Shown here: piece by piece, positions 1-7,199 of the stretch
Numbering within the stretch: position 1 is the first letter of the stretch
How the letters are laid out: each line of letters starts with the position of its first letter
Source: G963664835 sp965220775
Lineage (GTDB): Bacteria; Chloroflexota; UBA6077; FW602-bin22; JBCLEL01
Assembly: GCA_965220775.1 (NCBI GenBank)
Contig: OZ244845.1
Location: 3,658,001-3,722,000, forward strand
Length of the DNA stretch: 64,000 bases
Direction of reading: 5' to 3'
Notes under the pieces: generated by a model
The model's input: the letters and a program-made list of their open reading frames with translations, nothing else
Told to the model about the DNA's origin: nothing
Databases searched by the model: none
Translations under genes and position numbers: made by a program

Positions 1-143
1 GGAGGGCACATCCCGGATCGCAGTCCGGGACATGCTTTCGTACCAATCGCTCATGCCGGCTGGCGCCGGCACACCAAGGTATGAAAAGCCGGAGTTGTGG
101 TTTGGTACAGCGAATTGGCACGGCGGATTCTGCCACGCTGTAC
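1..143. repeat. Mosaic palindromic repeat block 1, left part
   Basis: This is the left part of a repeat family that recurs near 1.4-1.8, 27.3-27.9, 49.6-50.6 and 63.1-63.7 kb. It contains the two-hairpin module (CCCGGATCGCAGTCCGGG, then GCCGGCTGGCGCCGGC) followed by the module that runs into GGCGGATTCTGCCACGC. The IS481-family element starts right after it, and the repeat resumes at 1439 as if uninterrupted. No gene is visible here. Confidence 0.85.
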
Positions 144-1433
144 GACTGGGCACATGGGTGACACTTAGACCGAGCACATAGGTAACACTTTTGTAGGGGT
201 ATACACAACTCGTTTGGCGTGATCGTCCAAGAGCCCGATGATGAGTGGACCGAACTGGATGCTCCAATGCCGATCATCGCTGGGCCTCAGCCCTACTGGT
301 TCACCCCTCAGCGCTTCACTCAGATAGATGGTCTCGCCTCTCCACTTGATCCCTCCATTGCCGCGTACCCTCCGTATCGTCACATCAGCCTCGTACTCAG
401 GTGATCTCACCTCCGCCGGATAAGAACGCAGAGACGGTGCGTAGAGCAGTGCCGGTGGGCGTTGTCCCAGAGCCTCGTGTGGTCTGTGCTCATTATAGAC
501 CCGCCGGAACTCGTCGAACGCTCTCTGCTGAGTGCGTATGCTACTTCTGGGTGGAGTTGCCGTCTCAGCCTTGAGAGTGCGGTGCAATCGCTCCAGCCGG
601 CCGTTCTGCTCAGGATGTGCCGGCTCTATACGCTCAGGTAATATGCCCAGCTTGATCCACCACACCGACAGCGAACTCAACCCACCGACTGCCACACTGG
701 CAAAGGGCACACCGTTGTCAGAGCGCATCACCCTGGGCAGTCCGTACTCCCTGAATGCGCGCTCACACACTGCACGCACCTCAGAGCCTCTAGGTCTCTT
801 CAGCCCTTGGCATACCAGCAAACAACGGCTAAAGCCGTCCTGGATAGTCAATGGGTCTATCCTGACCCCATCTTCCGTCCGAAACCAACCCTTGAAATCG
901 ATCGACCATACGTCGTTCGGCCTCTCAGCTGCTGCGAACGGCTCACTCCAAGGCGCAGTGTGCCTACGGCGCTTGCGTCGACCCACCAGCCCGGCACGGT
1001 CCAGTATCTGTCCTGCCGTGCTCGACGCCGGCCAATTCATCCAAGGCTCCACACGACCCAGCCAGGCAACCAGCTTCTTAGGACCCCAGGTTGGGTGCTC
1101 TCCTTTGGCCCTGATCAGCCTCTCTATCACTGGCTGTGGCGTGGAGTTGGGATGAGTGTGCGGTGCTCGACTTCGATCTCCCAATCCCCCCAATCCCCAC
1201 AGCTTGAAGCGCTCCACCCGCTTATACCCTGTCTTGCGACTAATACTGAATTGACGACACAGCTCTGTGAAAGTGTCTTCTCCCCCTTTCCATCGTAGTA
1301 TGAAACGGATTTGCTCTTGCTCTCGACTCGTATCTTTCCAGGGCAACATCTGGCCTCCAATGATCGGTTGTTCCGATCTTGTACCACTTTGTTACCCATG
1401 TGCTCGGTTTTTCTGTTACCTATGTGCCCAGTC
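144..1433 (-). mobile_element. IS481-family insertion sequence with 5-bp target duplication
   Basis: This is a complete 1290-bp element. Both outer ends begin GACTGGGCACAT when read inward. The five bases TGTAC at 139-143 recur at 1434-1438 as a target duplication. Each end carries two copies of a GCACATRGGTRACA-like motif 24 bp apart, probably two transposase sites per end. It has inserted into the mosaic repeat, whose flanks join cleanly once the element and one TGTAC copy are removed. Intact ends, intact duplication and an intact transposase suggest a recent insertion. Confidence 0.93.
165..1349 (-). CDS. IS481-family transposase (rve integrase core)
   Basis: This 394-aa DDE transposase mobilises the element around it. 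An N-terminal helix-turn-helix lies at about residues 25-45 (FTELCRQFSISRKTGYK). The integrase core has D151 (WSIDFKG), D211 (RSDNGVPF) and E247 (HPEQNGRLERL), which gives the D-D-35-E spacing of the family. The ATG at 1349 is preceded by GGAGG four bases upstream, so the start is secure. The TAA stop falls inside the left terminal region, so the coding sequence fills the element. The frame is intact and the enzyme is probably active. Confidence 0.95.
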   Translation of the reverse strand: MLPWKDTSREQEQIRFILRWKGGEDTFTELCRQFSISRKTGYKRVERFKLWGLGGLGDRSRAPHTHPNSTPQPVIERLIRAKGEHPTWGPKKLVAWLGRVEPWMNWPASSTAGQILDRAGLVGRRKRRRHTAPWSEPFAAAERPNDVWSIDFKGWFRTEDGVRIDPLTIQDGFSRCLLVCQGLKRPRGSEVRAVCERAFREYGLPRVMRSDNGVPFASVAVGGLSSLSVWWIKLGILPERIEPAHPEQNGRLERLHRTLKAETATPPRSSIRTQQRAFDEFRRVYNEHRPHEALGQRPPALLYAPSLRSYPAEVRSPEYEADVTIRRVRGNGGIKWRGETIYLSEALRGEPVGLRPSDDRHWSIQFGPLIIGLLDDHAKRVVYTPTKVLPMCSV

Positions 1434-1785
1434 TGTACCCGCCCCACCCCGACCCCAGCGGGGGACAAGCCCCTCGCCTCGCGAAGTCTTCGACCGCGCT
1501 ACATTTTCTCATTCCGCCCTCGGCCATCGGTCTACAATTCGGCGCGTTTCGCCGGTGGAGAGCCGGGATGGAGGGCGATTGGTGGGCGCATCCCGGATCG
1601 GAGTCCGGGACATGCTTTCGTGCCAATCGCTCATGCCGGCTGTTGCCGGCGCACCAAAGTGTGAAAATGAGACCTGGTCGTTGGATGTGTTCGGATGTGG
1701 TTGATGCCACCCTTCCCCTCTGGATTCCCGCTTCCGTGAGAATGACGAATTCGGTGGCAGGGGATAACTATTTTCGTACGAATGA
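1434..1785. repeat. Mosaic palindromic repeat block 1, right part
   Basis: The repeat continues beyond the insertion sequence. In order it has the CCCCAGCGGGGG hairpin, the longer form containing CTCGCGAAGTCTTCGACC, the CGGTCTACAATTCGGC segment, the CCCGGATCGGAGTCCGGG and GCCGGCTGTTGCCGGC hairpins, and a segment ending in CCTCTGGATTCCCG followed by GAATGACGA. The rest of the stretch up to the SDR gene at 1986 holds no convincing gene. A TACAAT hexamer near 1900 could be the -10 box of the SDR promoter, but no good -35 accompanies it. Confidence 0.8.
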
Positions 1786-1985
1786 CGAATTTGGTGAGGG
1801 CAGGCGTCGAGAGGCGTACGGATGACGGCGTACGTTGTTACGACAATGGAAAGACCCCGACTGGCGCGTGGGTTGCGTACACTAACCACAAGCGAAGCTA
1901 CAATATCACCACGAATTCGAGGGAACGGCTTGGCGGTCGAGACAGATGTTGCGGACATGCGTGGCATTCTGAATGGGAGATAACT

Positions 1986-2807
1986 ATGGGCTCACGACTA
2001 GCGGACAAGGTCGCGCTTATAACCGGCGGAGGTGGGGGTATTGGCGAGGCGACGGCGCAGCTATTCTGGGAGGAAGGAGCAAGGGTTGCGATCATCGATG
2101 TCAACGCGCGGGACGCGGAGAACGCGAGTCGCGGGATCGACGCCGGGGGAGAGCGATTGCTTGCGATAGGGGCCGACCTTGCGGTCGAAGAGGAAGCTCG
2201 GCGCGCCGTGCAAGAGACCGTATCGGCATTTGGGGGATTGCACGTGCTGGCGAACGTCGCGGGTGTGCGCATCCCGCAAGGCACGGTCGCGGACCTAACA
2301 GCCGAGGCGTGGGAGTTCATCATTGGCGCGAACTTGATGTCGGCGGTTTATTGCAGCAAATATGCGGTGCCGGAGATAGCGAAGGCCGGCGGTGGCAGTA
2401 TAGTCCACGTCTCGTCGAGCGGGGCGATAATACCGCGATCGGGGTGGGCACCTTATGACGCAACCAAGTCAGCCTTGCTGGCATTGACGCAGGACATGGC
2501 CTGGGACCACGCCGGCCAACGCATCAGGGTCAATGCAGTCTGTCCGGGGTCGACGTTAACGAGATTCCATATCCGCAACCGGGCTCGCATCAAGGGCATC
2601 TCGTACGAGCAGGCACACGACGAGCTTCGGGCGGCCGGCGGGCCCAACTTAATGAACCGGCAGGCGGATCCGCGCGAACTGGCCTACGCGATCTTGTTCC
2701 TAGCCTGCGAGGAGTCCTCATTCGTGACCGGCGCGACGTTCAGGATCGACGGCGGTCTTCCGTACAGTGGGCCGAGCGGCGAAGACCCGATTCCTCGGCA
2801 ATTCTGA
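1986..2807 (+). CDS. SDR-family NAD(P)-dependent oxidoreductase
   Basis: This 273-aa protein is a classical short-chain dehydrogenase/reductase, a cytosolic enzyme that interconverts alcohols and ketones with NAD(P)(H). The Rossmann motif TGGGGGIG is at residues 13-20, the NVAGV motif near 90, the catalytic Ser in VSSSG near 144, and the YDATK pair at Y157/K161. The C-terminal FRIDGG motif is usual for the family. The ATG at 1986 is preceded by GGGAGA. The longer in-frame extension upstream has no such site and is out of family length. An acidic residue at the end of beta-2 (IIDVN) favours NAD over NADP. The substrate cannot be inferred. The gene stands alone. Confidence 0.9.
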   Translation: MGSRLADKVALITGGGGGIGEATAQLFWEEGARVAIIDVNARDAENASRGIDAGGERLLAIGADLAVEEEARRAVQETVSAFGGLHVLANVAGVRIPQGTVADLTAEAWEFIIGANLMSAVYCSKYAVPEIAKAGGGSIVHVSSSGAIIPRSGWAPYDATKSALLALTQDMAWDHAGQRIRVNAVCPGSTLTRFHIRNRARIKGISYEQAHDELRAAGGPNLMNRQADPRELAYAILFLACEESSFVTGATFRIDGGLPYSGPSGEDPIPRQF

Positions 2808-2870
2808 GACGGGAAGCCGCGGGTTAGGTCACTAGACTGGCTGGCCGGCGGGGGAGAGAGAATCTCGCTC

Positions 2871-3221
2871 TCAGGTGGTAAGGTCAGCTACCGGGGATTC
2901 GCCGCGGCGCTCCAAGAGCGCGAGCAACGCGGAGCGTAGCCGGCTGCGATCCGGCACGACGCCTTGGCTGAACACCTTGCCATCGATAGTGATGATGGGC
3001 GCATGCCAACCGCCCTTGACCAGAGGTTCCCAGAAGCGCAGAAACCACGACTTCACTCTGACGTCGATATGACCCTGGCCGATCTCTTCGACCGTGCGGT
3101 TGACCAACGCTATGCTGAGGTCGCATTCGACGCACTTGTGGTGGGGGACGTTAAAGGGGCCGTGCTGGCCGGTAAACCTATAGATTGTCACGACGATTCG
3201 CCGGCTGTCATTTCCGGTCAT
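2871..3221 (-). CDS. Small thioredoxin/glutaredoxin-like CxxC protein
   Basis: This 116-aa protein is probably cytosolic. A CVEC motif lies at residues 30-33 after a short N-terminal beta strand (VVTIYRFTG), and there is a later GGWHAPIITIDGKVF segment. That matches a thioredoxin-fold layout, with the CxxC after the first strand and the cis-Pro loop before a strand pair, as in glutaredoxin-like proteins. A disulfide exchange or metal-binding role is inferred from fold only. The ATG at 3221 has GGGAG nine bases upstream, which is better than a TTG five codons earlier. It sits convergently with the SDR gene, about 63 bp beyond its stop, and next to the IS630-family element. Confidence 0.65.
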   Translation of the reverse strand: MTGNDSRRIVVTIYRFTGQHGPFNVPHHKCVECDLSIALVNRTVEEIGQGHIDVRVKSWFLRFWEPLVKGGWHAPIITIDGKVFSQGVVPDRSRLRSALLALLERRGESPVADLTT

Positions 3222-3308
3222 CGAGCCTACTCCCAAGCTGACGCTCGACTAGAGAATACCGCATGGGACCGGGATTAGTCGAAAGTCGGGACTTAATTAG
3301 GTGTCGGA

Positions 3309-4397
3309 CTAGTGTCCTGTCTCTAAAGTACGGCAACAAAAGCGAGCTACATTAGCCAGTATCTGATCGGATGTCTTGGTCCATACGAACGGCTTGGGGT
3401 TCTCGTTGGTGACGTCCAAGTAATGGTAGATGGCAGCTTCAAGTTCACGGCTGCTCTGGTGTGCTCCACGACGCAGTTGCTTTTCGGTAAGAAGGGCAAA
3501 CCACCGCTCCACCAAGTTGAGCCAGGAAGCGCTGGTGGGGGTGAAGTGTACTTGGAAGCGCGGTCTCTTGGCGAACCACCTCCGTATGAGGGCAGTCTTG
3601 TGTGTGCCGTAGTTGTCCAAGATCAGGTGCACATCAAGGTCATTGGGTACAGAAGCCTCGATAGTATCGAGGAACTTACGGAATTCGACCGAGCGGTGAC
3701 GCTTGTGGCACCGGCCAATCACTTTGCCGGTCCTGGTGTCGAGAGCGGCAAACAGGGAGGTAGTGCCATGCCGAACGTAATCATGGGTGCGCCTCTCCGC
3801 CTGGCCTGGGCGCATGGGCAACAGCGGCCGCGTGCGGTCCAGTGCCTGGATCTGAGTCTTCTCGTCGACACACATGACCAATGCCCTGTCCGGCGGGTCG
3901 AGGTAGAGACCCACAATGTCACGAACCTTCTCGACAAAGAGCGGGTCCGCCGACAGCTTGAAGGTCTCGGTGCGGTGAGGCTGCAGCGCGAAGGCACGCC
4001 ATATGCGGCTGATGGTGCTCCGACTCAGCCCAGAGCGCCGGGCCATTGAGCGCGTGCTCCAGTGTGTTGCCTCCGCCGGAGTAGTCTCCAATGTCAGTGT
4101 CACGACTCTCTCCACCTCAGCATCAGTGATTCTGCGCGGCGCTCCAGATCGTGGCTCGTCCACCAGACCGTCCAAGCGACGTTCCAAGAACCGAGACCGC
4201 CACTTTCCCACCGTAGGTTTCGACAGATTCAACTCTGCCGCCACATCGGTGTTCGTCTTGCCTTCGGCGCACCTCAGAACGATTCGGGCTCGCTGCGCCA
4301 ACGCCTGGGCCGTCTTCGGGCGGCGAACCCACTGTTCCAACGTCTCCTTTTCCTCCTCGGAAAGACTCAATGGCGTGATTGGGCGGCCAAGGCGCAT
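3309..4397 (-). CDS. IS630-family transposase
   Basis: This DDE transposase of about 362 aa belongs to the IS630/Tc1/mariner group, which inserts at TA. An N-terminal winged HTH (NTDVAAELNLSKPTVGKWR) is followed by a second HTH region. The catalytic core has CVDEKTQ (D near 178), LILDNYGTH (D near 261) and LNLVERWF (E near 297), with 35 residues between the last two. AGGAGA ends one base before the first ATG at 4403 but seven bases before the ATG at 4397, so the second start is preferred. The last six codons (TLETGH) are encoded by the terminal inverted repeat. The TAG stop uses the duplicated TA plus one host base. The frame is intact. Confidence 0.93.
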   Translation of the reverse strand: MRLGRPITPLSLSEEEKETLEQWVRRPKTAQALAQRARIVLRCAEGKTNTDVAAELNLSKPTVGKWRSRFLERRLDGLVDEPRSGAPRRITDAEVERVVTLTLETTPAEATHWSTRSMARRSGLSRSTISRIWRAFALQPHRTETFKLSADPLFVEKVRDIVGLYLDPPDRALVMCVDEKTQIQALDRTRPLLPMRPGQAERRTHDYVRHGTTSLFAALDTRTGKVIGRCHKRHRSVEFRKFLDTIEASVPNDLDVHLILDNYGTHKTALIRRWFAKRPRFQVHFTPTSASWLNLVERWFALLTEKQLRRGAHQSSRELEAAIYHYLDVTNENPKPFVWTKTSDQILANVARFCCRTLETGH

Positions 4398-4476
4398 AAG
4401 CATTCTCCTGTTGAAGTTGTGCTGAAGGGTACAACAGCGCCGCTCACTTGCGCAACTAACTTCAGAGACAGGACAC
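3312..4476 (-). mobile_element. IS630-family insertion sequence flanked by TA
   Basis: The element is about 1165 bp long. Its inverted ends read GTGTCCTGTCTCTAAAGT (3312-3329) and, inward from the right, GTGTCCTGTCTCTGAAGT (4476-4459), with one mismatch in 18. TA lies immediately outside both ends (3310-3311 and 4477-4478), the target duplication expected for the family. It sits 13 bp beyond the glnA terminator stem, between that terminator and the thioredoxin-like gene, so it disrupts no visible gene. Confidence 0.93.
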
Positions 4477-4490
4477 TAGCAATATGAGAA

Positions 4491-4523
4491 AGAACTGCCT
4501 ACGGATTCACCGTCGGCAGTTCT
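4491..4523 (-). terminator. Rho-independent terminator of glnA
   Basis: A nine-base-pair stem (AGAACTGCC at 4491-4499 with GGCAGTTCT at 4515-4523) encloses a loop that can pair further (CGG/CCG). Read on the minus strand it lies about 30 bases after the glnA stop and is followed by TTTCTC. This fits an intrinsic terminator. Confidence 0.7.
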
Positions 4524-4554
4524 ACTCGATAAGCGATTGTACGGGGGCGCGCGT

Positions 4555-6006
4555 CTAGATGTCGTAGTAAAGGTGGAACTCGTAGGGATGCGGCCGGAGA
4601 TTCACCTCGTCCACCTCGTTCTCACGCTTGTAGCTGATCCAACCCTCGACGGCGTCGTCAGTGAAGACTCCGCCGGTCTTGAGGAAGTCGGTGTCGGCCT
4701 CCAGAGCATCCAAGACCTCGCCCAAGCTACCAGGCGTCGACTTCACCAGCTCGGCCTCTTCCGGCTCGAGCTCGTAGAGGTCTTTGTCGATAGGAGCTTG
4801 AGGCTCGATCTGGTTCTGGATACCATCCAAGCCTGCCATCAGCATCCCAGCGAAGGCCAAGTATGGATTGCAGCTTGGGTCTGGGCAACGAAACTCGATT
4901 CTCTTGGACTTGGGGCTGTCAGAATACACCGGGATTCGGACGCATGCGCTGCGATTGCGCTGCGAGTAGATCAGGTTGACGGGAGCCTCGTAGCCGGGCA
5001 CCAGACGACGATACGAATTTGTCGAAGGCGCGACCAACGCAAGCAGGGCCGGCGCGTGTTTCAATATGCCGCCGATGTAGTGTCGCGCCATATCACTGAG
5101 TCCAGCATATCCATTCTGGTCGTAGAACAATGGTTGGTCGCCGTTCCAAAGGCTTTGGTGAACATGCATACCTGAGCCGTTATCCATGAAGAGCGGCTTG
5201 GGCATAAACGTTGCGGTGTAGCCATTGTCGTAGGCGACGTTCTTGACGATGTACTTGTAGAGCATGACATTGTCGGCCATCGTGATGAGAGGTCCGAACT
5301 TCATATCAATCTCGGCCTGGCCGGCGGTTCCGACCTCGTGATGGTGGACCTCGACGTCGATGCCGCACGATTTCATCGTGAGCACCATCTCCGAACGCAG
5401 GTCCTGGAACTTATCCATCGGCGGGGTCGGAAAGTAGCCTTGCTTGTGGCGGGGTCGATAGCCCTGATTGGGACCGTTATCACCCTGCCCGCTGTTCCAG
5501 ATGCCTTCGTCACTATCGATGAAGTAGTATCCGCTGTTTGCGTTTTGGTCGAATCGAATGTCGTTGAACACGAAGAATTCGGCCTCGGGCCCCCAAAAGC
5601 TCTCGGTAGCGATGCCGGTGCTAGCCAAGTAGTTGACTGCCTTCTTGGCGATATTGCGAGGGTCACGGGAATAGGCCTGCTTGGTTATCGGGTCGCGGAC
5701 GTCGCAAATGATGCTCAACGTCGGCACCTGGTAGATCGGGTCCACGAACGCAGAGGACGCATCCGGAAACAGAAGCATGTCCGACTCGTGGATCATCTGG
5801 AATCCACGGATACTCGATCCATCGAATCCTAGGCCCTCTTCGAACGAATCGACCGACAACTCCTCGATGGGCATCGAGAAGTGCTGCCACAGTCCAGGAA
5901 GATCTGTAAATTTGAAGTCAACGAATTTCAAGTCTTGTTCGCGGGCAAGCTCAATCACGGCCTCTGGAGTGGCCTCAGTGATCCTACCCGACATTCCGTT
6001 CGCCAT
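4555..6006 (-). CDS. glnA: Type I glutamine synthetase
   Basis: This 483-aa protein is glutamine synthetase, the cytosolic dodecamer that makes glutamine from glutamate, ammonia and ATP. The N-terminal beta-grasp has the DFKFTDLPG motif and FDGSS. The catalytic domain shows WGPEAEFFVF, EVHHHEVGTAGQAEID, the GSGMHVHQS ATP/metal motif, PGYEAPVNL and the RIEFRCPD arginine motif. The tyrosine in KDLYELEPEE aligns with the adenylylation site of GSI-beta enzymes, so control by an adenylyltransferase is possible. The ATG at 6006 is preceded by AGGAGG, while an upstream in-frame ATG has no such site. A promoter and a near-palindrome lie upstream and a hairpin terminator lies downstream, so it appears monocistronic. 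Confidence 0.98.
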   Translation of the reverse strand: MANGMSGRITEATPEAVIELAREQDLKFVDFKFTDLPGLWQHFSMPIEELSVDSFEEGLGFDGSSIRGFQMIHESDMLLFPDASSAFVDPIYQVPTLSIICDVRDPITKQAYSRDPRNIAKKAVNYLASTGIATESFWGPEAEFFVFNDIRFDQNANSGYYFIDSDEGIWNSGQGDNGPNQGYRPRHKQGYFPTPPMDKFQDLRSEMVLTMKSCGIDVEVHHHEVGTAGQAEIDMKFGPLITMADNVMLYKYIVKNVAYDNGYTATFMPKPLFMDNGSGMHVHQSLWNGDQPLFYDQNGYAGLSDMARHYIGGILKHAPALLALVAPSTNSYRRLVPGYEAPVNLIYSQRNRSACVRIPVYSDSPKSKRIEFRCPDPSCNPYLAFAGMLMAGLDGIQNQIEPQAPIDKDLYELEPEEAELVKSTPGSLGEVLDALEADTDFLKTGGVFTDDAVEGWISYKRENEVDEVNLRPHPYEFHLYYDI

Positions 6007-6071
6007 ACGACTGTCGCCTCCTTCGCGAAACTTGAGGATGTGATATCCGAGATATGTGAGAAACAACCAAA

Positions 6072-6090
6072 TTGCCCACTAAGCGGGCAA
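6072..6090. promoter_or_regulatory. Near-palindromic operator candidate at the glnA transcription start
   Basis: The arms TTGCCC (6072-6077) and GGGCAA (6085-6090) flank a seven-base centre with partial symmetry. The site would lie just downstream of the predicted glnA start point, where a bound repressor would block transcription. The regulator is unknown. Confidence 0.4.
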
Positions 6091-6098
6091 CGCTAACA

Positions 6099-6127
6099 AC
6101 TTTAATCAACTATTGAAGTTCGTTCAA
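6099..6127 (-). promoter_or_regulatory. Predicted sigma-70 promoter of glnA
   Basis: On the minus strand TTGAAC (6127-6122) is followed after 17 bases by TAAAGT (6104-6099). The start point would be near 6092, giving a leader of about 86 bases. A second GTTCAA copy lies at 6129-6134. Confidence 0.45.
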
Positions 6128-6299
6128 CGTTCAAAAACCACGGAAGCTCTGAATTGGGTTTGTGCCGACGGCACAATGCGGCCTGATGGGTCGTTCGGAT
6201 AGATTCTCGCGTCAGGCGTTTCCGTAAGGGGGTCGCCAGGGGTTTCTTGATTGACGTTATCTGCGCGCGGACATGGTTCGTGGAGGCGGAGCCTTCCCC

Positions 6300-6319
6300 G
6301 GGCGATTCGCGAATCGCCC
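6300..6319. repeat. Perfect 20-bp palindrome of a dispersed repeat
   Basis: GGGCGATTCGCGAATCGCCC is perfectly self-complementary and directly abuts the stop codon of the neighbouring minus-strand gene, so it may also serve as a terminator stem. The same core with a similar right flank (GACGTTGG) recurs near 36327, which marks a dispersed element. Confidence 0.7.
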
Positions 6320-7000
6320 CTACGGTGACGTTGGTTCATTGTGGACTGTCTGCATGGCCGCTGGGCTGTCAGCCGAGCGCCAGAGCCGGCTGGCGGCGAT
6401 TGCCATCAGCAACAAAACCACACCAACCGAGATCACGATGGCACGCACACCCATAAGCTCGATCAGAAGAAACCCCGTGATGAAGGTTCCTACAATGCTG
6501 CCGGCGGTTGAGAAAGCATAGATAGTGCCAACCGTGTTTCCGGTAGTCCGCAAATTGGCGAGGGTCAATTTGATCACGACCGGCGTCACCATACCCATCA
6601 AAAGAGTGGGAACGAAGAATATGAGAAAGGTCAGTCCCACTATGCGAGTCATGAGAGGGAGTTGGCTCAGCACACCGTAGCCGGCAAAAACGGCAGTGGT
6701 GGCAAGCACGCCAATAGTGGTAAGCGAACTGGCGAAGAGTATGCCGGACAACGTGGACGGCGAAGCTCTGCGGTCGGCGATCCGCCCTCCCAAGTAGTTG
6801 CCAATGCTAATGCCGGCGAGCACGACGCCAATGATGCTCGTCCAGGTGAGGAGCGAGACGCCTACATACGGCGCGAGCACACGGCCGGCTACCAGCTCGA
6901 GAATAAGGGTACAGGCGCTTGAAATGAACACCACAATATTTGCTTGCCAAATACTTCGCCAAGCCAACAACTCCACCTCGCGAAGACCGTTCGTTCCCAA
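6320..7000 (-). CDS. Orphan membrane domain of a spermidine-synthase-like protein
   Basis: This integral membrane protein of about 226 aa has six or seven hydrophobic segments. Its hallmark is the N-terminal membrane half of fused spermidine-synthase-like proteins: LILELVAGRVLAPYVG, then SIIGVVLAGISIGNYLGGR-IAD and LIFFVPTLLMGMVTPV. In those fusions a soluble aminopropyltransferase domain follows. Here the frame ends after the last helix with no Rossmann domain. The start is uncertain: a TTG at 7000 gives the longest form, and a GTG at 6976 or TTGs near 6967 follow a GGTGGAG-like site. Its function is unknown. It could be a transporter-like remnant or a partner of a synthase encoded elsewhere. 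Confidence 0.75.
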   Translation of the reverse strand: MGTNGLREVELLAWRSIWQANIVVFISSACTLILELVAGRVLAPYVGVSLLTWTSIIGVVLAGISIGNYLGGRIADRRASPSTLSGILFASSLTTIGVLATTAVFAGYGVLSQLPLMTRIVGLTFLIFFVPTLLMGMVTPVVIKLTLANLRTTGNTVGTIYAFSTAGSIVGTFITGFLLIELMGVRAIVISVGVVLLLMAIAASRLWRSADSPAAMQTVHNEPTSP

Positions 7001-7152
7001 TCTGCGATGGGTCGATTCGTCTGTGAGAACTCAACCGGCATATGATCGACTCGAATGCAAATTAGAGCAAATCGATGCGTTTCTCTGGGCCGCGCCGGCA
7101 ATCTTGGCGACCACCAGGTTAAGGACTACCTGGATGTACCGTAGCGCCAAAG

Positions 7153-7199
7153 ACTATAGGTTATCATTGGTTGACGACATCTAGTTACGAGGTGCAAGC
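7153..7199 (+). promoter_or_regulatory. Conserved block upstream of sialidase copy 1
   Basis: This 47-bp block ending at the start codon is matched by 8666-8712 before the second sialidase with only two differences. The sequence further upstream is unrelated. It includes the GAGGTG ribosome-binding site and an AT-rich ACTATAGGTTATCATT segment that could hold a -10 box. Confidence 0.5.

Noticed and set aside
532..1155. Open frame antisense to the IS481-family transposase
   Set aside because: It is a shadow of the transposase and has no independent evidence.
1379..1825. Open frames crossing repeat block 1
   Set aside because: The sequence is repeat DNA with hairpins; similar frames recur in the other blocks with no consistent start or composition.
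3423..4049. Open frame antisense to the IS630-family transposase
   Set aside because: Same reasoning: opposite a complete transposase with catalytic residues.
5338..5832. Long open frame antisense to glnA
   Set aside because: It lies entirely opposite a strongly supported gene, has no ribosome-binding site and its product matches no pattern; it is a shadow of GC-rich codon bias.
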